Source: an uncultured Collinsella sp. (GTDB taxonomy: Bacteria > Actinomycetota > Coriobacteriia > Coriobacteriales > Coriobacteriaceae). Taken from it: 64,000 nt of DNA. The first letter of the stretch is position 1. Every line of letters starts with the position of its first letter. The stretch spans positions 38,502-102,501 of the forward strand of contig UQPY01000001.1 in the NCBI GenBank assembly GCA_900542965.1. The letters run 5' to 3'. The translations under genes were made by a program, and so were the position numbers. Below, in pieces: positions 16,714 through 27,164 of the stretch. The notes beneath the pieces are model-generated. The model did no database searches. It saw only the letters and a list, made by a program, of their open reading frames with translations, and was not told where the DNA came from.

Positions 16714-18810
16714 TTACTTTTTACGAGCAAGCTCACCGATGTTGGCGATGCCGGAGAAAACGGCCTCGAAGCGGTTGAGCAGCTTAAGGCGATTATCGCG
16801 GAGCTGCTCGTCCTTGTCCATGACCATGACCTCGTCGAAGAAACGGTCGATGGGCGCGCGCAGGGCGGCGAGGGCAGCAAATGCGGCCGGATAATCCTCG
16901 GTAGCAAGGGCGGCATCGACAGCGGTCTGAGCAGCCTCGGAGGCGTCGGCGAGCGCAAGCTCGACCTCGCCCATCAGGCTGCGGTCGTACTCCGCACCCA
17001 GCTCGGGCTTGGAGATGTGCGCGGCGCGGGCATAGGCGGTAGCCAGGTTGTCGAAGGTCTCGGCGTCGTTCTTGCGAGCCTCGTCGAGGGCGGCGCAACG
17101 GGCGAAGAAGACGGACGGGGCGATGATGTGCACCGCGGAGACGGCGGCAACGGTATCGGCCGGGATCTTTTCGTCGCGGGCCATGCTCACCAGGCGGCCA
17201 TGGAAGAAGTCACGAACCTGCTCGGCGACCTCGGCGGCGTCGAACTCAATGCCCTGCTCGCTATAGAGCTCGAGGGCGAAGTCGATGAGCGACGTGGGGT
17301 CGATCGGCAGACGGTCGCGCAGAATGTTGATGATGCCGATAGCGGCACGACGCAGCGCGTAGGGGTCGGAGGAGCCGGTCGGGGGCTCGCCGATGGCAAA
17401 GATACCGGCGATGGTATCGAGCTTGTCGGCGCAGGCCACGATGCAGCCAGCGGTGCCCTCAGGCAGCTCGTCACCGGCAAAGCGGGGACGATAGTGATCG
17501 CGGATAGCATGAGCGACCTCGTCGTTCTCCCCCATCGCGGTCGCGTAATAACCGCCCATCACGCCCTGCTGGCTCGTGAACTCGACAACGGCGTTAGACA
17601 CCAGGTCGGCCTTGCACAGGTGCGCGGCGCGAGCGGCATCGGCGGCAAGGTGGGCGCCCAGATGAGCCTCGCGGGCGATAGCGAGCGCGAGCTGCTCGAT
17701 GCGCTCGGACTTGGCGAGCACGCTACCGAGCTTCTCCTGGAAGGCAACCTTGGCCAGACGCTCGCGGAACTCGTCGAGGGAGATCTTCAGGTCCTCCTCA
17801 TAGAAAAACTTGGCATCGTCCAGACGGGCACGCACAACGCGCTCGTTGCCGTCGATCACGCGCTCGGCGTTCTCGGGCTTGCTGTTAGAGACGACCACGA
17901 ACTCACGCGTGAGCTTGCCCTCGCCGTCATAGATCGGGAAGTAGCGCTGGTTGGTGAGCATGGACTCGCAGATAATCTCGTGCGGGACCTTGAGGAACTC
18001 CTCATCGAAGGTACCGACGAGCACCGTCGGCCACTCGCAGAGGTTAATGACCTCCTCAAAGACCTTCTTGGGCGTATCGACATGGCAGCCGGGACGGGCA
18101 GCCTCGACCTCGGCGATACCGGCGAGGATGGCCTCACGACGACTCTCGGCAGAGAGCACGCCGGCGTCCTCGAGCACCTGCTCGTAGACGGCGGGGCTGG
18201 CAACCACATGGTCGCCAGGGCCAAGTACGCGATGACCGCGCGTGGTGTTGCCGCTCGTCACGTCGGCAAACGACACGGGCACAACATCCTCGCCCAAAAG
18301 GCAGCAGATCCAGCGGACCGGACGAACAAAGGTCGCATGCTCGTGACCCCAGCGCTGGCTGCGGTAGTTGGGCCACTGCAGGCCGGCGATGGTCTTCTCG
18401 CACAGGGCCGTCAGGATCGGGGTAGCCGGTGCGGAGGGAATATTCTTCTCGGCGAACACATACTCGCGACCGTCGGTGTCCTCGCAACGGACCAGGTCCT
18501 CGGCAGCCACACCGCACTTGCGGGCAAAGCCCTGGGCGGCCTTGGTGGCGTTACCGTCAGCGTCGAAGGCAATGTTGGCCGCGGGGCCACGCTTGACCTC
18601 GTGAACCTCATCGGTCGCGGTGGCGACGTCGGCAACGAGTGCAGCCAGGCGACGCGGGCTCGAGATCACGCGGACCTCGCCGTGGGCCAGACCGGCCTCG
18701 TCGAGACCCTTGGCGATCATGGTGCCAAGCTGCTTGACGGCATTGTTCAGCGGTGCGGAGGGCATTTCCTCCGTACCGATCTCAAACAGGAAATCCTTAG
18801 CGTCTGCCAT
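16714..18810 (-). CDS. glyS: Glycine--tRNA ligase beta subunit
   Basis: Beta chain of the alpha2-beta2 glycyl-tRNA synthetase; it contains the tRNA-binding and HD-like parts. The 698-residue product opens FLFEIGTEEMPSAPL, the family hallmark, followed by SSPRRLAALV. The middle has FVRPVRWICCLLG and RGHRVLGP, and the C-terminal DALR-like anticodon-binding region ends with FFDEVMVMDKDEQLRDNRL, all typical of GlyS. It starts three bases after glyQ. Confidence 0.97.
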   Translation of the reverse strand: MADAKDFLFEIGTEEMPSAPLNNAVKQLGTMIAKGLDEAGLAHGEVRVISSPRRLAALVADVATATDEVHEVKRGPAANIAFDADGNATKAAQGFARKCGVAAEDLVRCEDTDGREYVFAEKNIPSAPATPILTALCEKTIAGLQWPNYRSQRWGHEHATFVRPVRWICCLLGEDVVPVSFADVTSGNTTRGHRVLGPGDHVVASPAVYEQVLEDAGVLSAESRREAILAGIAEVEAARPGCHVDTPKKVFEEVINLCEWPTVLVGTFDEEFLKVPHEIICESMLTNQRYFPIYDGEGKLTREFVVVSNSKPENAERVIDGNERVVRARLDDAKFFYEEDLKISLDEFRERLAKVAFQEKLGSVLAKSERIEQLALAIAREAHLGAHLAADAARAAHLCKADLVSNAVVEFTSQQGVMGGYYATAMGENDEVAHAIRDHYRPRFAGDELPEGTAGCIVACADKLDTIAGIFAIGEPPTGSSDPYALRRAAIGIINILRDRLPIDPTSLIDFALELYSEQGIEFDAAEVAEQVRDFFHGRLVSMARDEKIPADTVAAVSAVHIIAPSVFFARCAALDEARKNDAETFDNLATAYARAAHISKPELGAEYDRSLMGEVELALADASEAAQTAVDAALATEDYPAAFAALAALRAPIDRFFDEVMVMDKDEQLRDNRLKLLNRFEAVFSGIANIGELARKK

Positions 18811-18813
18811 GGC

Positions 18814-19725
18814 TTACGCCACCTCGCCTTCCTGGTCGGCATTCTCGTTGACTCCGGCGACCTCGGCCATGTAGGCCTCGCAGCACGCCTTGGCGACGGC
18901 GCGGACGCGCAGGATGTAGTTGGCACGCTCGACCGCGGACAGCGCACCGCGGGCATCGAGCAGGTTGAAAGCGTGGCTGCACTTCATGACGCAGTCGTAC
19001 GCCGGCAGCGGCAGCTTACGCTCCAGGCAGGAGTGGCACTCGGCCTCGTAGTCATCAAACTTCTGACGCATCATCTCGACGTTGGCGACCTCAAAGTTGT
19101 AAGCGCTGAACTCGCGCTCGTTCTCGAGGAACACGTCACCGTAGGTCATGGGCGTGCCGTCGGGCAGGTAGCTCCACACCAGGTCGTAGACCGAGTTAAC
19201 GCCCTGGGCGTACATGGCGATACGCTCCAGGCCGTAGGTGATCTCGACGGGCACGGGGTCGACCTCGATGCCGCCCACCTGCTGGAAGTACGTAAACTGC
19301 GTGACCTCCATGCCATTGAGCCAGACCTCCCAGCCAAGGCCCCAGGCGCCGAGCGTCGGGCTCTCCCAGTCGTCCTCGACAAAGCGGACGTCATGGTCGT
19401 TGGGGTCCAGACCGATAGCGGCAAGAGACCCCAGGTAGAGCTCCTGGGCGTTAACCGGAGAAGGCTTGATGAGCACCTGGAACTGATAGTAGTGCTGCAT
19501 GCGGTTGGGGTTCTCGCCGTAGCGGCCGTCGGCGGGACGGCGGCAGGGCTGCGCATAGCAGGTGCGCCACTCGGCGGGACCGAGCGAGCGCAGCGTGGTC
19601 GCGGTATGGAAGGTACCGGCACCGACCTCGGAGTCATAGGGCTGCATAATGACGCAGCCCTGCTCGCCCCAGTACTGCTGGAGGCGCAGGATGATGTCTT
19701 GGAAGGAAAGCGATGAAGCGTTCAT
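18814..19725 (-). CDS. glyQ: Glycine--tRNA ligase alpha subunit
   Basis: Catalytic alpha chain, class II synthetase fold. The 303-residue protein has [41 protein letters not shown] and [20 protein letters not shown]. The block [23 protein letters not shown] then follows. It begins with ATG behind a GAGG-type site. The leader between lepB and glyQ is only about 60 bases, too short for a T-box riboswitch. The C-terminal extension ([11 protein letters not shown]) is short and acidic. Confidence 0.97.
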   Translation of the reverse strand: MNASSLSFQDIILRLQQYWGEQGCVIMQPYDSEVGAGTFHTATTLRSLGPAEWRTCYAQPCRRPADGRYGENPNRMQHYYQFQVLIKPSPVNAQELYLGSLAAIGLDPNDHDVRFVEDDWESPTLGAWGLGWEVWLNGMEVTQFTYFQQVGGIEVDPVPVEITYGLERIAMYAQGVNSVYDLVWSYLPDGTPMTYGDVFLENEREFSAYNFEVANVEMMRQKFDDYEAECHSCLERKLPLPAYDCVMKCSHAFNLLDARGALSAVERANYILRVRAVAKACCEAYMAEVAGVNENADQEGEVA

Positions 19726-19784
19726 GCCTCTAATATCCCCTCGTCGAAACGATTACACGGTTAGGTACTGTACCATAGCGGTTT

Positions 19785-20348
19785 TTAGTCGATAGCGCCC
19801 AGACGGTTGAGCGGCCAGTAACGCACGAGCGCCACGGCGATCAATTCGGAGCGGTCGACCGGGCCAAAGTAGCGGGAGTCAGCAGAGTTCTCGCGGTTGT
19901 CGCCCATCACCCACACGCACCCGTCGGGAACGGTGTAGGGATAGCTTACCTGAGCGCCGGGCGCTTGGACCGAAAGTGGCCAGCTCATGCCCGTCGTATA
20001 GTCCTCGTCGAGCGCTTGGCCGTCAACGACCACCTTGCCATCCTGCAGGTCGACCGTCTGCCCGGCCGTGGCAATAACACGCTTGACAAGAACATCATGC
20101 TCGGAGGTGCCATCGGGGTTGTGAAACACCACGATATCGCCCTGCTTGACGGGCTGACCGAACTCGAGGCTCACCTTTTGTGCCAGGATCTGGTCGCCAA
20201 TCTCGATCGTGGACTCCATGGAGCCGGTGGGCACCACAAAGGGCTCGACCACAAACGAGCGAATCAAGAAGGTGGCGACCAATGCGATCGCGATGACCGC
20301 GATCCATTCAAAAGCGCCCCTCAACGCGGAATGCTGCGATGGAACCAT
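19785..20348 (-). CDS. lepB: Signal peptidase I
   Basis: Membrane-anchored serine protease that removes signal peptides from exported proteins. The 187-residue product has one N-terminal membrane segment (about 15-30), then the catalytic-serine box PTGSMEST (Ser43). The general-base lysine is in VLVKRVIATAGQ (Lys89), and the C-terminal box GDNRENSADSRYFGPV follows. ATG 20348 is preferred over GTG 20354 because GAGGAG sits five bases upstream. It begins two bases after the trmD stop, as the last gene of the rpsP-trmD-lepB run. Confidence 0.95.
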   Translation of the reverse strand: MVPSQHSALRGAFEWIAVIAIALVATFLIRSFVVEPFVVPTGSMESTIEIGDQILAQKVSLEFGQPVKQGDIVVFHNPDGTSEHDVLVKRVIATAGQTVDLQDGKVVVDGQALDEDYTTGMSWPLSVQAPGAQVSYPYTVPDGCVWVMGDNRENSADSRYFGPVDRSELIAVALVRYWPLNRLGAID

Positions 20349-20350
20349 TC

Positions 20351-21109
20351 TCACTCCTCGCTCTGCGAATACGAAGCGTCCAAAATCTCCTGCGCGTACG
20401 TACGCTCCTGGGGCGTAAGGCGCGCCGTCTCGATCAGATCGGGACGCCAGCGGCAGGTGCGCTCGATGGCGTTCTTGCGACGCCAGGCATCGACCTTGGC
20501 GTGATCGCCACTCACGAGCACCGGCGGCACGCCCTCGCCGTTGAACTCGGCGGGACGGGTGTACTGCGCGTACTCGAGCAGGCCTCCGTCCTCGGCGGTC
20601 GAGAAGGACTCGTCGACGTTGCTCATCTCATCTCCCAGAGCGCCGGGGATGAGGCGAACAACAGCATCGGCAACGACCATAGCGGGAAGTTCGCCACCCG
20701 TAAGAACGTAGTCGCCGATCGACAGACGCTCATCGGTATACGCATACGCACGCTCGTCGACGCCCTCGTAGCGGCTGCACACAAACAGCAGGCGCTCACT
20801 TTTGAGCAGGCGCTCGGCCACATGCTGCGTAAAGGGCTCGCCACAGGGGGTAAAGAACACTACGGTGGGCTTGGGACCCTCGGAGCTGATGGCCTCGATG
20901 GCCTCGGCAATAGGCTCGACCTTCATGAGCATGCCCTGCCCGCCGCCGTACGGCTCGTCATCGACGGTACGATGACGGTCGTGCGTCCAGTCGCGCAGGT
21001 TATACGCCTTAAAATCAAAAAGGCCGGCCTTGCGGGCGCGGCCCAAAATCGATGTGGACATGACGGGCTCAAACATCTCGGGAAAGACCGAAAGGGTCTC
21101 GATCAGCAT
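20351..21109 (-). CDS. trmD: tRNA (guanine-37-N1) methyltransferase
   Basis: SPOUT-family enzyme that methylates G37 of tRNAs, preventing +1 frameshifting. It is 252 residues. The N-terminus LIETLSVFPEMFEPVMSTSI is typical, and PYGGGQGMLMKVEPIAEAI is the family substrate loop. The SAM-binding knot includes CSRYEGVDERA and SIGDYVLTGGELPAM. ATG at 21109, ten bases after rimM. The rpsP-khpA-rimM-trmD order is widely conserved. Confidence 0.97.
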   Translation of the reverse strand: MLIETLSVFPEMFEPVMSTSILGRARKAGLFDFKAYNLRDWTHDRHRTVDDEPYGGGQGMLMKVEPIAEAIEAISSEGPKPTVVFFTPCGEPFTQHVAERLLKSERLLFVCSRYEGVDERAYAYTDERLSIGDYVLTGGELPAMVVADAVVRLIPGALGDEMSNVDESFSTAEDGGLLEYAQYTRPAEFNGEGVPPVLVSGDHAKVDAWRRKNAIERTCRWRPDLIETARLTPQERTYAQEILDASYSQSEE

Positions 21110-21119
21110 GTTGTCCTCC

Positions 21120-21641
21120 CTACTTGTCCATATCGATCAGGCCGTCCATAACGTGGACGGAAATTGTTCCTGTGTCGGGAAGATCGAGCACGACCTGCTC
21201 GATCACGGGAATCAGTACCTCGCCGTACCGATCGCCCTCGACAACCCAAACATCGTTAGCGGGCGTCGACATGATCTCGACGATCGTGCCGAGCGAACCG
21301 AACCGCTCGTCGACCACCTCGCGACCCATCAGGTCGGTATAGGCAGCGTCGAGCGAATCGAGCTCAAAGTCGTCACGATTTGCCAGCACGTAGCATCCCG
21401 TGATGCCCTCGGCGGCCGTCAAGTCGTCAATGCCCTCAAACGAGACCAGATCGCCATCGCCCGTATCGGTGACGGACACGACCGTGCAAAAGCGGTCGCG
21501 CTTGAGCGCCGGCGGCGTAAGAGCGACGCGCATACCCGGCTCTAATACAGAAGGAAGCCCCCGCAGCGGCTGCGCGAGAACCTCCCCCTTCCTTCCGTGC
21601 GGCTTGACCACACGGGCGATGTTTTTGTACTGGGACCTCAA
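21120..21641 (-). CDS. rimM: 16S rRNA processing protein RimM
   Basis: Assembly factor for the head of the 30S subunit, binding S19. The 173-residue protein has the RimM N-terminal barrel (IARVVKPHGRKGEVLAQPL) and the PRC-barrel-like C-terminal domain (LMGREVVDERFGSLGTIVEI, then GEVLIPVIEQVVLDLP). The likely start is TTG at 21641, four bases after khpA; there is no alternative start that keeps the conserved first strand. The near overlap suggests translational coupling. Confidence 0.93.
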   Translation of the reverse strand: MRSQYKNIARVVKPHGRKGEVLAQPLRGLPSVLEPGMRVALTPPALKRDRFCTVVSVTDTGDGDLVSFEGIDDLTAAEGITGCYVLANRDDFELDSLDAAYTDLMGREVVDERFGSLGTIVEIMSTPANDVWVVEGDRYGEVLIPVIEQVVLDLPDTGTISVHVMDGLIDMDK

Positions 21642-21645
21642 GGTC

Positions 21646-21930
21646 CTAGCCCAGAACCTCTACCTCGACAGCGGTGTCGAGGCGAGCGGCCAGTGCACGG
21701 GCGAGCGTGCGAATGGCCTTGATGGTACGGCCACGACGGCCGATGACCTTAGCGACGTCATCCTCGGCGACCGAAACCTCAATCGTAGAGGCGTCGTCAC
21801 CATCGATGACCTCAAGGCTCACGGAATCCGGGTCGTCGACGATCTGAACAACGAGATATTCGACGAGATCGGCGATGCGATCTGAGAGCATTGCCTCACC
21901 CTCGAGCTGTGCAGCGTCAACCTCAGGCAC
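21646..21930 (-). CDS. khpA: KH-domain RNA-binding protein (KhpA-like)
   Basis: Small KH-domain protein; in Gram-positives KhpA with KhpB binds RNAs that influence cell elongation and division. The 94 residues carry the KH signature VIGRRGRTIKAIRTLARALA, with the GxxG loop at 64-67. The protein is longer than the usual 75-80 because of an acidic 13-residue N-terminal stretch; an internal ATG at codon 14 could be the real start. The annotated start is GTG 21930. It sits between rpsP and rimM, its usual place. Confidence 0.88.
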   Translation of the reverse strand: MPEVDAAQLEGEAMLSDRIADLVEYLVVQIVDDPDSVSLEVIDGDDASTIEVSVAEDDVAKVIGRRGRTIKAIRTLARALAARLDTAVEVEVLG

Positions 21931-21933
21931 GAT

Positions 21934-22275
21934 TTACTCCTCGGCGCCCTCAGCGGCCTCAGCGGCAGCCTTAGCGGCCTCGGCCTCTTTGGCGAGCTGC
22001 TTCTTGGACTTCTTGACGACGGTCTCGGTCTTCTCGCCCTCGTTGGCGGCCTTGACCAGAGCGACGACGGCGTCGGTGAGCTGAGCGCCCTTGGACTGCC
22101 AGTCGGCGATCTTCTCAAGGTCGAGGTTGATGGTCTTGGGGGCGGTCATCGGGTTGTAGCGGCCAACCTCCTCGATGATACGACCGTCACGCGGGGCGCG
22201 GGAATCGGCGACGACGACACGGTAGTACGGACGCTTCTTAGCGCCGTGACGAGCAAGGCGAATCTTGACTGCCAA
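21934..22275 (-). CDS. rpsP: 30S ribosomal protein S16
   Basis: Small-subunit assembly protein. It is 113 residues, starting [20 protein letters not shown], the classic S16 N-terminus, and continuing [15 protein letters not shown]. The C-terminal 30 residues are an Ala/Glu/Lys-rich tail beyond the conserved core. The start is TTG at 22275: GGAGGAG lies six bases upstream and the in-frame ORF further upstream codes for residues absent from S16. It is first gene of the rpsP-khpA-rimM-trmD-lepB operon. Confidence 0.95.
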   Translation of the reverse strand: MAVKIRLARHGAKKRPYYRVVVADSRAPRDGRIIEEVGRYNPMTAPKTINLDLEKIADWQSKGAQLTDAVVALVKAANEGEKTETVVKKSKKQLAKEAEAAKAAAEAAEGAEE

Positions 22276-22331
22276 AGGAAACTCCTCCAACCAAGCAGCT
22301 TTAGGCTGCAACTACAAACAAACAGTTGAAC

Positions 22332-22360
22332 ATAATACGCCATCGACGCGGGCAGGTGAA
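22332..22360 (-). promoter_or_regulatory. Candidate promoter for the rpsP operon
   Basis: Minus strand TTCACC (22355-22360) and TATTAT (22332-22337) are 17 bases apart, giving a leader of about 50 bases before the TTG. A second, weaker candidate (TTGCAA 22427-22432, 16 bases, TAAGAT 22405-22410) lies upstream. Confidence 0.5.
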
Positions 22361-22464
22361 GTCCGTGAGACCAACTTCTTCGGTGTAGTCGAGGGCAAAT
22401 CCATATCTTAGACAAGAATTCGGGATTTGCAAGCACATACACGCACCCCACATGAGCTGCGCGG

Positions 22465-22470
22465 TATACT
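22465..22470 (+). promoter_or_regulatory. -10 element of dinB, implying a leaderless or near-leaderless mRNA
   Basis: TATACT ends six bases before the dinB ATG at 22477, so transcription would start at or next to the start codon. No good -35 and no Shine-Dalgarno are visible for this ATG. An internal ATG at codon 14 is the alternative start. Confidence 0.4.
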
Positions 22471-22476
22471 CATGAC

Positions 22477-23730
22477 ATGGAAAGACGCGAACATACATAC
22501 GGTTATGAGGATGCCATGGGCGTCACGCCGCCGCCCTGGACGGGTCCGGCGGTGGGCCTGATGGACCTTGATGCGTTTTTTGCGAGCGTGGAGATGCTCG
22601 ATCATCCCGAATGGCGTGGAAAGCCGCTCATCGTGGGCGGAGACGCCGATTCGCGTGGCGTCGTGTCCACGTGTTCGTATGAGGCACGTCGCTTTGGCGT
22701 GCACTCTGCCATGGCCTCGGCCGAGGCGCGGCGCTTGTGCCCGCAAGCCATTTGGACGCACGGGCACTTTGATCGCTACCGCGAGGTGAGCGCGCAGGTC
22801 ATGGCGATTCTCGCCGACGAGACCCCACGTGTTGAGCGCGTATCCATCGACGAAGCCTTTATCGATATCACGCCGGGTCGCTTTGCGCCCGAAGACCCAC
22901 TGCTGGTTGCGCGGCGTATAAGTGACCGCGTGGCAGGGCTGGGAGTGACCTGCTCCATTGGCGTGGGCTGCAACAAGACGGTCGCAAAGATCGCAAGCGA
23001 GCGGGACAAGCCGTTTGGGCTGACCATCGTGCGCCCTGGAACCGAGCAGCGCTTTTTGGCCGCGCTGCCGGTATCTGCCATGAGCGGCATCGGGCGCTCG
23101 GCCGAGGAGCGACTGCGCCGCATGCGCATCTACACCCTCGGCGAGCTTTCGCGCGCGCCTGAGTCCACACTGGCCTCTATTTTTGGCGTCAACGGCGAAC
23201 GCATGCGCCAGCGTGCGCTGGGACTCGAAATCTCTGAAGTCACGAGTCTCGATGAAGAGCGCGAGGTCAAGTCTGTCAGCAATGAACGCACCTTTGCTAA
23301 AGATTTGACTGAACGTGGGGATATTGAGGCGGCGATTGCGCTGTTGGGCGAGTCGGTGGGACGCCGCCTGCGCCGCCAGGGACTAACGGGCGCCACGGTG
23401 ACGCTCAAGCTCAAGTATTCGTATGGAAGCGGGCGTACGGCACAGCGCCGGCTGCCTCATCCGACCGACGATGAGAACATCTTCGTAGCGGTTGCACTCG
23501 AACTGCTCGACAACATCTGGCAGGAAGGCATGCATGTTCGCTTAGCGGGCATCGGCATGAGCGACTTCGACCACCAAGGCGGCATCCAGACTGACCTGTT
23601 CTGCGAGATCGATGACCGCGGAGCCCAATCCAGCGACCGCCGCGACCTCTCCGTCGCCATCGACGCCGTCCGAGACAAATTCGGCGACACCGCCCTTTCC
23701 TTCGGCCGCCAATCCCGCTTCAATGATTAA
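22477..23730 (+). CDS. dinB: DNA polymerase IV (Y-family)
   Basis: Error-prone translesion polymerase. The 417-residue protein has GLMDLDAFFASVE (catalytic Asp30), STCSYEARRFGVHSAM, and RVSIDEAFIDIT with catalytic Asp125 and Glu126. The thumb motif CSIGVGCNKTVAKIASERDKP, the HhH-like SAMSGIGRSAEERL and a C-terminal little-finger domain follow. It is the only plus-strand gene in the first 43 kb, divergent from rpsP and convergent with rsfS. The first 24 residues are non-conserved. No SOS box of the GAAC-N4-GTTC type is visible upstream. Confidence 0.95.
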   Translation: MERREHTYGYEDAMGVTPPPWTGPAVGLMDLDAFFASVEMLDHPEWRGKPLIVGGDADSRGVVSTCSYEARRFGVHSAMASAEARRLCPQAIWTHGHFDRYREVSAQVMAILADETPRVERVSIDEAFIDITPGRFAPEDPLLVARRISDRVAGLGVTCSIGVGCNKTVAKIASERDKPFGLTIVRPGTEQRFLAALPVSAMSGIGRSAEERLRRMRIYTLGELSRAPESTLASIFGVNGERMRQRALGLEISEVTSLDEEREVKSVSNERTFAKDLTERGDIEAAIALLGESVGRRLRRQGLTGATVTLKLKYSYGSGRTAQRRLPHPTDDENIFVAVALELLDNIWQEGMHVRLAGIGMSDFDHQGGIQTDLFCEIDDRGAQSSDRRDLSVAIDAVRDKFGDTALSFGRQSRFND

Positions 23731-23743
23731 CCGCCCTTGGGCA

Positions 23744-23785
23744 AAAAGAAAGCCGGGCAGGTGCGGAAAACCGCAACTGCCCGGC
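23744..23785 (-). terminator. Terminator after rsfS
   Basis: Fifteen-base stem (23752-23766 with 23771-23785) with a four-base loop and a T-rich run (TTTCTTTTTG) on the minus-strand 3' side. It lies between convergent dinB and rsfS and may also slow dinB transcription. Confidence 0.85.
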
Positions 23786-23827
23786 GATATGCGTGAGGGT
23801 AGCTAAACCCCGTCTCAAAATGAGCTA

Positions 23828-24283
23828 CTAGAGGAGGTTGAGGGGGAGCTGGGGGGCGTCTCCCCAGAGTTTCTCGAGGCGGTAGAAGTCGCGGGCTTCG
23901 GGAGTGAAGACGTGGACGACAACCGAACCGTAGTCCATGAGCATCCAGGTCTTCTGCTCGCGACCCTCGATGGAGAACGGGTGCTCGCCGCAAGCCTCGG
24001 CGACCTTCTCCTCGATCTCGTCGACGATAGAATCGACCTGGCGGTTGTTGGTACCGGTGGCAAGCACAAAGTAGTCGCATACGTCGGAAAGCTCGGTCAG
24101 GTCGAGCACCTGAACGTCCTCGCCCTTCTTGTCGTAGGCGGCCTGCGCGGCGGCGCGGGCGACATCCTCGGCGGCGACACCGCTCGCGGACAGCGAGGCG
24201 GCAGTGCGGTCGGACGTGGCGACGAAGCTCTTGTGCTCCACACCTTCAAGAATCTGCTCGTCGGTCATGGTCTCGTCGGCCAT
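23828..24283 (-). CDS. rsfS: Ribosomal silencing factor RsfS
   Basis: Binds L14 and blocks 30S-50S joining when nutrients are low. The conserved part of the 151-residue protein runs from about residue 40 (DKKGEDVQVLDLTELSDVCD, then YFVLATGTNNRQVDSIVDEI) to MLMDYGSVVVHVFTPEARDFYRLEKLWGD. The first 40 residues are a Ser/Ala/Glu-rich extension longer than in many homologues. It is last gene of the obgE-nadD-yqeK-rsfS run, the standard order. Confidence 0.95.
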   Translation of the reverse strand: MADETMTDEQILEGVEHKSFVATSDRTAASLSASGVAAEDVARAAAQAAYDKKGEDVQVLDLTELSDVCDYFVLATGTNNRQVDSIVDEIEEKVAEACGEHPFSIEGREQKTWMLMDYGSVVVHVFTPEARDFYRLEKLWGDAPQLPLNLL

Positions 24284-24310
24284 GGAATACCTCTTTCTAG
24301 ACAGCCCGAG

Positions 24311-24919
24311 CTAACGCAGCTGGGCGTAATGGTTGTAAATCGAAATAGCCGTGGGATAAAGATAGCGCCCGGACTGGATCACATAGACCAAACCCTGCGC
24401 AAAACAGGAGAAGAACAACTCGTCGAGCGTCGACTCCCCCACCATCTTGCGCAGTGCATGGGCATAGTCGCCGTGGCGGTTGGGCTCGATGGCATCGGCC
24501 ACAAAGACCACCATATCGAGCGGCGTCATATCGCAGGCACCCACGGTGTGACGGTCGACAGCCTGAAAGACCGCCGGCGACAGCTCGGGAAAAAGCTGCG
24601 GAAGCTCATAGGCGGCAACAGGGCCATGCAAAAGCGGCGTCGCGGCAGAAGGAGAGCCGGCAATCTTAATGCCGTAATGCAGAGCGCGCGTGACCAGCTC
24701 GTCATCGGAAAGCACCTTGTCCCAGTCGTGGATCAAGCCGGCGGCAGCGGCATCAAAGCGGTCGACGCCGTAGACCTCGGCCAGATGAAGTGCGGTCTCG
24801 GCAACACCCAGCGAATGCACATAGCGCTTACGCTTATCCTTCATGCGAACATCGAGCAGCTCTTGAATGCGCTTGAGCAGCGCGCGCTCATCGCCCTCAA
24901 ACTGATCCTCTACCGACAA
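24311..24919 (-). CDS. yqeK: HD-domain hydrolase YqeK (Ap4A hydrolase type)
   Basis: Family members hydrolyse Ap4A symmetrically. The 202-residue protein has the HD-domain residues: RYVHSLGVAETALHLAEVYG (His35), GLIHDWDK (His64-Asp65), LLHGPVAAYEL and the distal TVGACDMTPLDMVVFVADAIEPNR. It lies between nadD and rsfS as in most Gram-positives. There is no sign of the NadD-YqeK fusion seen in some species. Confidence 0.92.
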   Translation of the reverse strand: MSVEDQFEGDERALLKRIQELLDVRMKDKRKRYVHSLGVAETALHLAEVYGVDRFDAAAAGLIHDWDKVLSDDELVTRALHYGIKIAGSPSAATPLLHGPVAAYELPQLFPELSPAVFQAVDRHTVGACDMTPLDMVVFVADAIEPNRHGDYAHALRKMVGESTLDELFFSCFAQGLVYVIQSGRYLYPTAISIYNHYAQLR

Positions 24920-24931
24920 CGTAGACCCCCA

Positions 24932-25609
24932 TCACTCAAAATCTTCTTGGCCCAGATCGGCATATAGCCTGCGTTTGCGAATGTAGCCGAGCACAGACTC
25001 GCTCGTAAGATAGCGCACGCTCATGCCGCGGGCAACTCGCTTACGAATGTTCGTCGAGCTGATCGCCAGCGCCGGAATCTGAATATAGCGCACGTCGAAC
25101 GGCAGCCCCGACTCTTTGATTCGGGCACGCGCCGTATCGATATCAAAGCCCGGTCGCGTCGCCGCAATAAAGGTAGCAAGCTCAGCGATTCGTTCGGCAT
25201 CATGCCAGGTAACAATATCGATAATCGCGTCGGCGCCCGTAATAAAGTAGAGCTTTACCTGCGGCGGGTAAAAGTCGCGAAGGGCATGAAGCGTATCGGC
25301 CGTATAGGTTACGCCCGGCCGGTCGATCTCGAACCGGCTCGCCAAAAAGGCCGGGTTCGCGGCGGTGGCGAGGACCGTCATGGCATAACGGTCCTCGGCA
25401 GGCGTCACCGGCTTGTCAAGCTTAAAGGCAGGAGAGCCCGCGGGCATAAAGAGCACAGCGTCCAAGTCGAGCGACTCGCGCGCCTGCTCGGCAGTCACCA
25501 AGTGCCCGTAATGAATCGGGTCGAATGTGCCGCCCATAATGCCGAGCCTAAACTCCCGCCCGTCCTCTAGAGGAAGCTCGGGCAGACCGATTCCACCGCG
25601 CAGCGACAT
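24932..25609 (-). CDS. nadD: Nicotinate-nucleotide adenylyltransferase
   Basis: Converts nicotinate mononucleotide and ATP to deamido-NAD. The 225-residue protein has the nucleotidyltransferase signature GIMGGTFDPIHYGHLV (24-38), the block LFMPAGSPAFKL and a C-terminal ISSTNIRKRVARGMSVRYL, matching the ISSTxIR family motif. About 20 residues precede the usual start. It begins three bases after obgE. Confidence 0.95.
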   Translation of the reverse strand: MSLRGGIGLPELPLEDGREFRLGIMGGTFDPIHYGHLVTAEQARESLDLDAVLFMPAGSPAFKLDKPVTPAEDRYAMTVLATAANPAFLASRFEIDRPGVTYTADTLHALRDFYPPQVKLYFITGADAIIDIVTWHDAERIAELATFIAATRPGFDIDTARARIKESGLPFDVRYIQIPALAISSTNIRKRVARGMSVRYLTSESVLGYIRKRRLYADLGQEDFE

Positions 25610-25612
25610 GGC

Positions 25613-27091
<1,479 letters not shown>

Positions 27092-27095
27092 CTAC

Positions 27096-27139
27096 AAAAA
27101 AGAGGGAGACCCTTGAATCCTAAAACTCAAGTGCCTCCC
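27096..27139 (-). terminator. Terminator after rpmA
   Basis: Stem formed by 27104-27108 plus the inner CTTGA/TCAAG arms with 27135-27139, followed on the minus strand by TCTTTTTT. The inner loop is A/T-rich. It separates rpmA from obgE. Confidence 0.75.
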
Positions 27140-27164
27140 ACATATGTGCTCTATGAAGGGTGAA

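Noticed and set aside
16462..19716. 1084-codon plus-strand frame opposite ppsR, glyS and glyQ
   Set aside because: Antisense shadow; repetitive Gly/Leu/Val composition, no domain, and the opposite genes are certain.
19726..19784. T-box riboswitch for glyQ-glyS
   Set aside because: Many Gram-positives regulate glycyl-tRNA synthetase this way, but the gap of about 60 bases is too short and lacks the T-box sequence.
22280..22476. SOS box for dinB
   Set aside because: No GAAC-N4-GTTC or similar LexA palindrome is present between rpsP and dinB.
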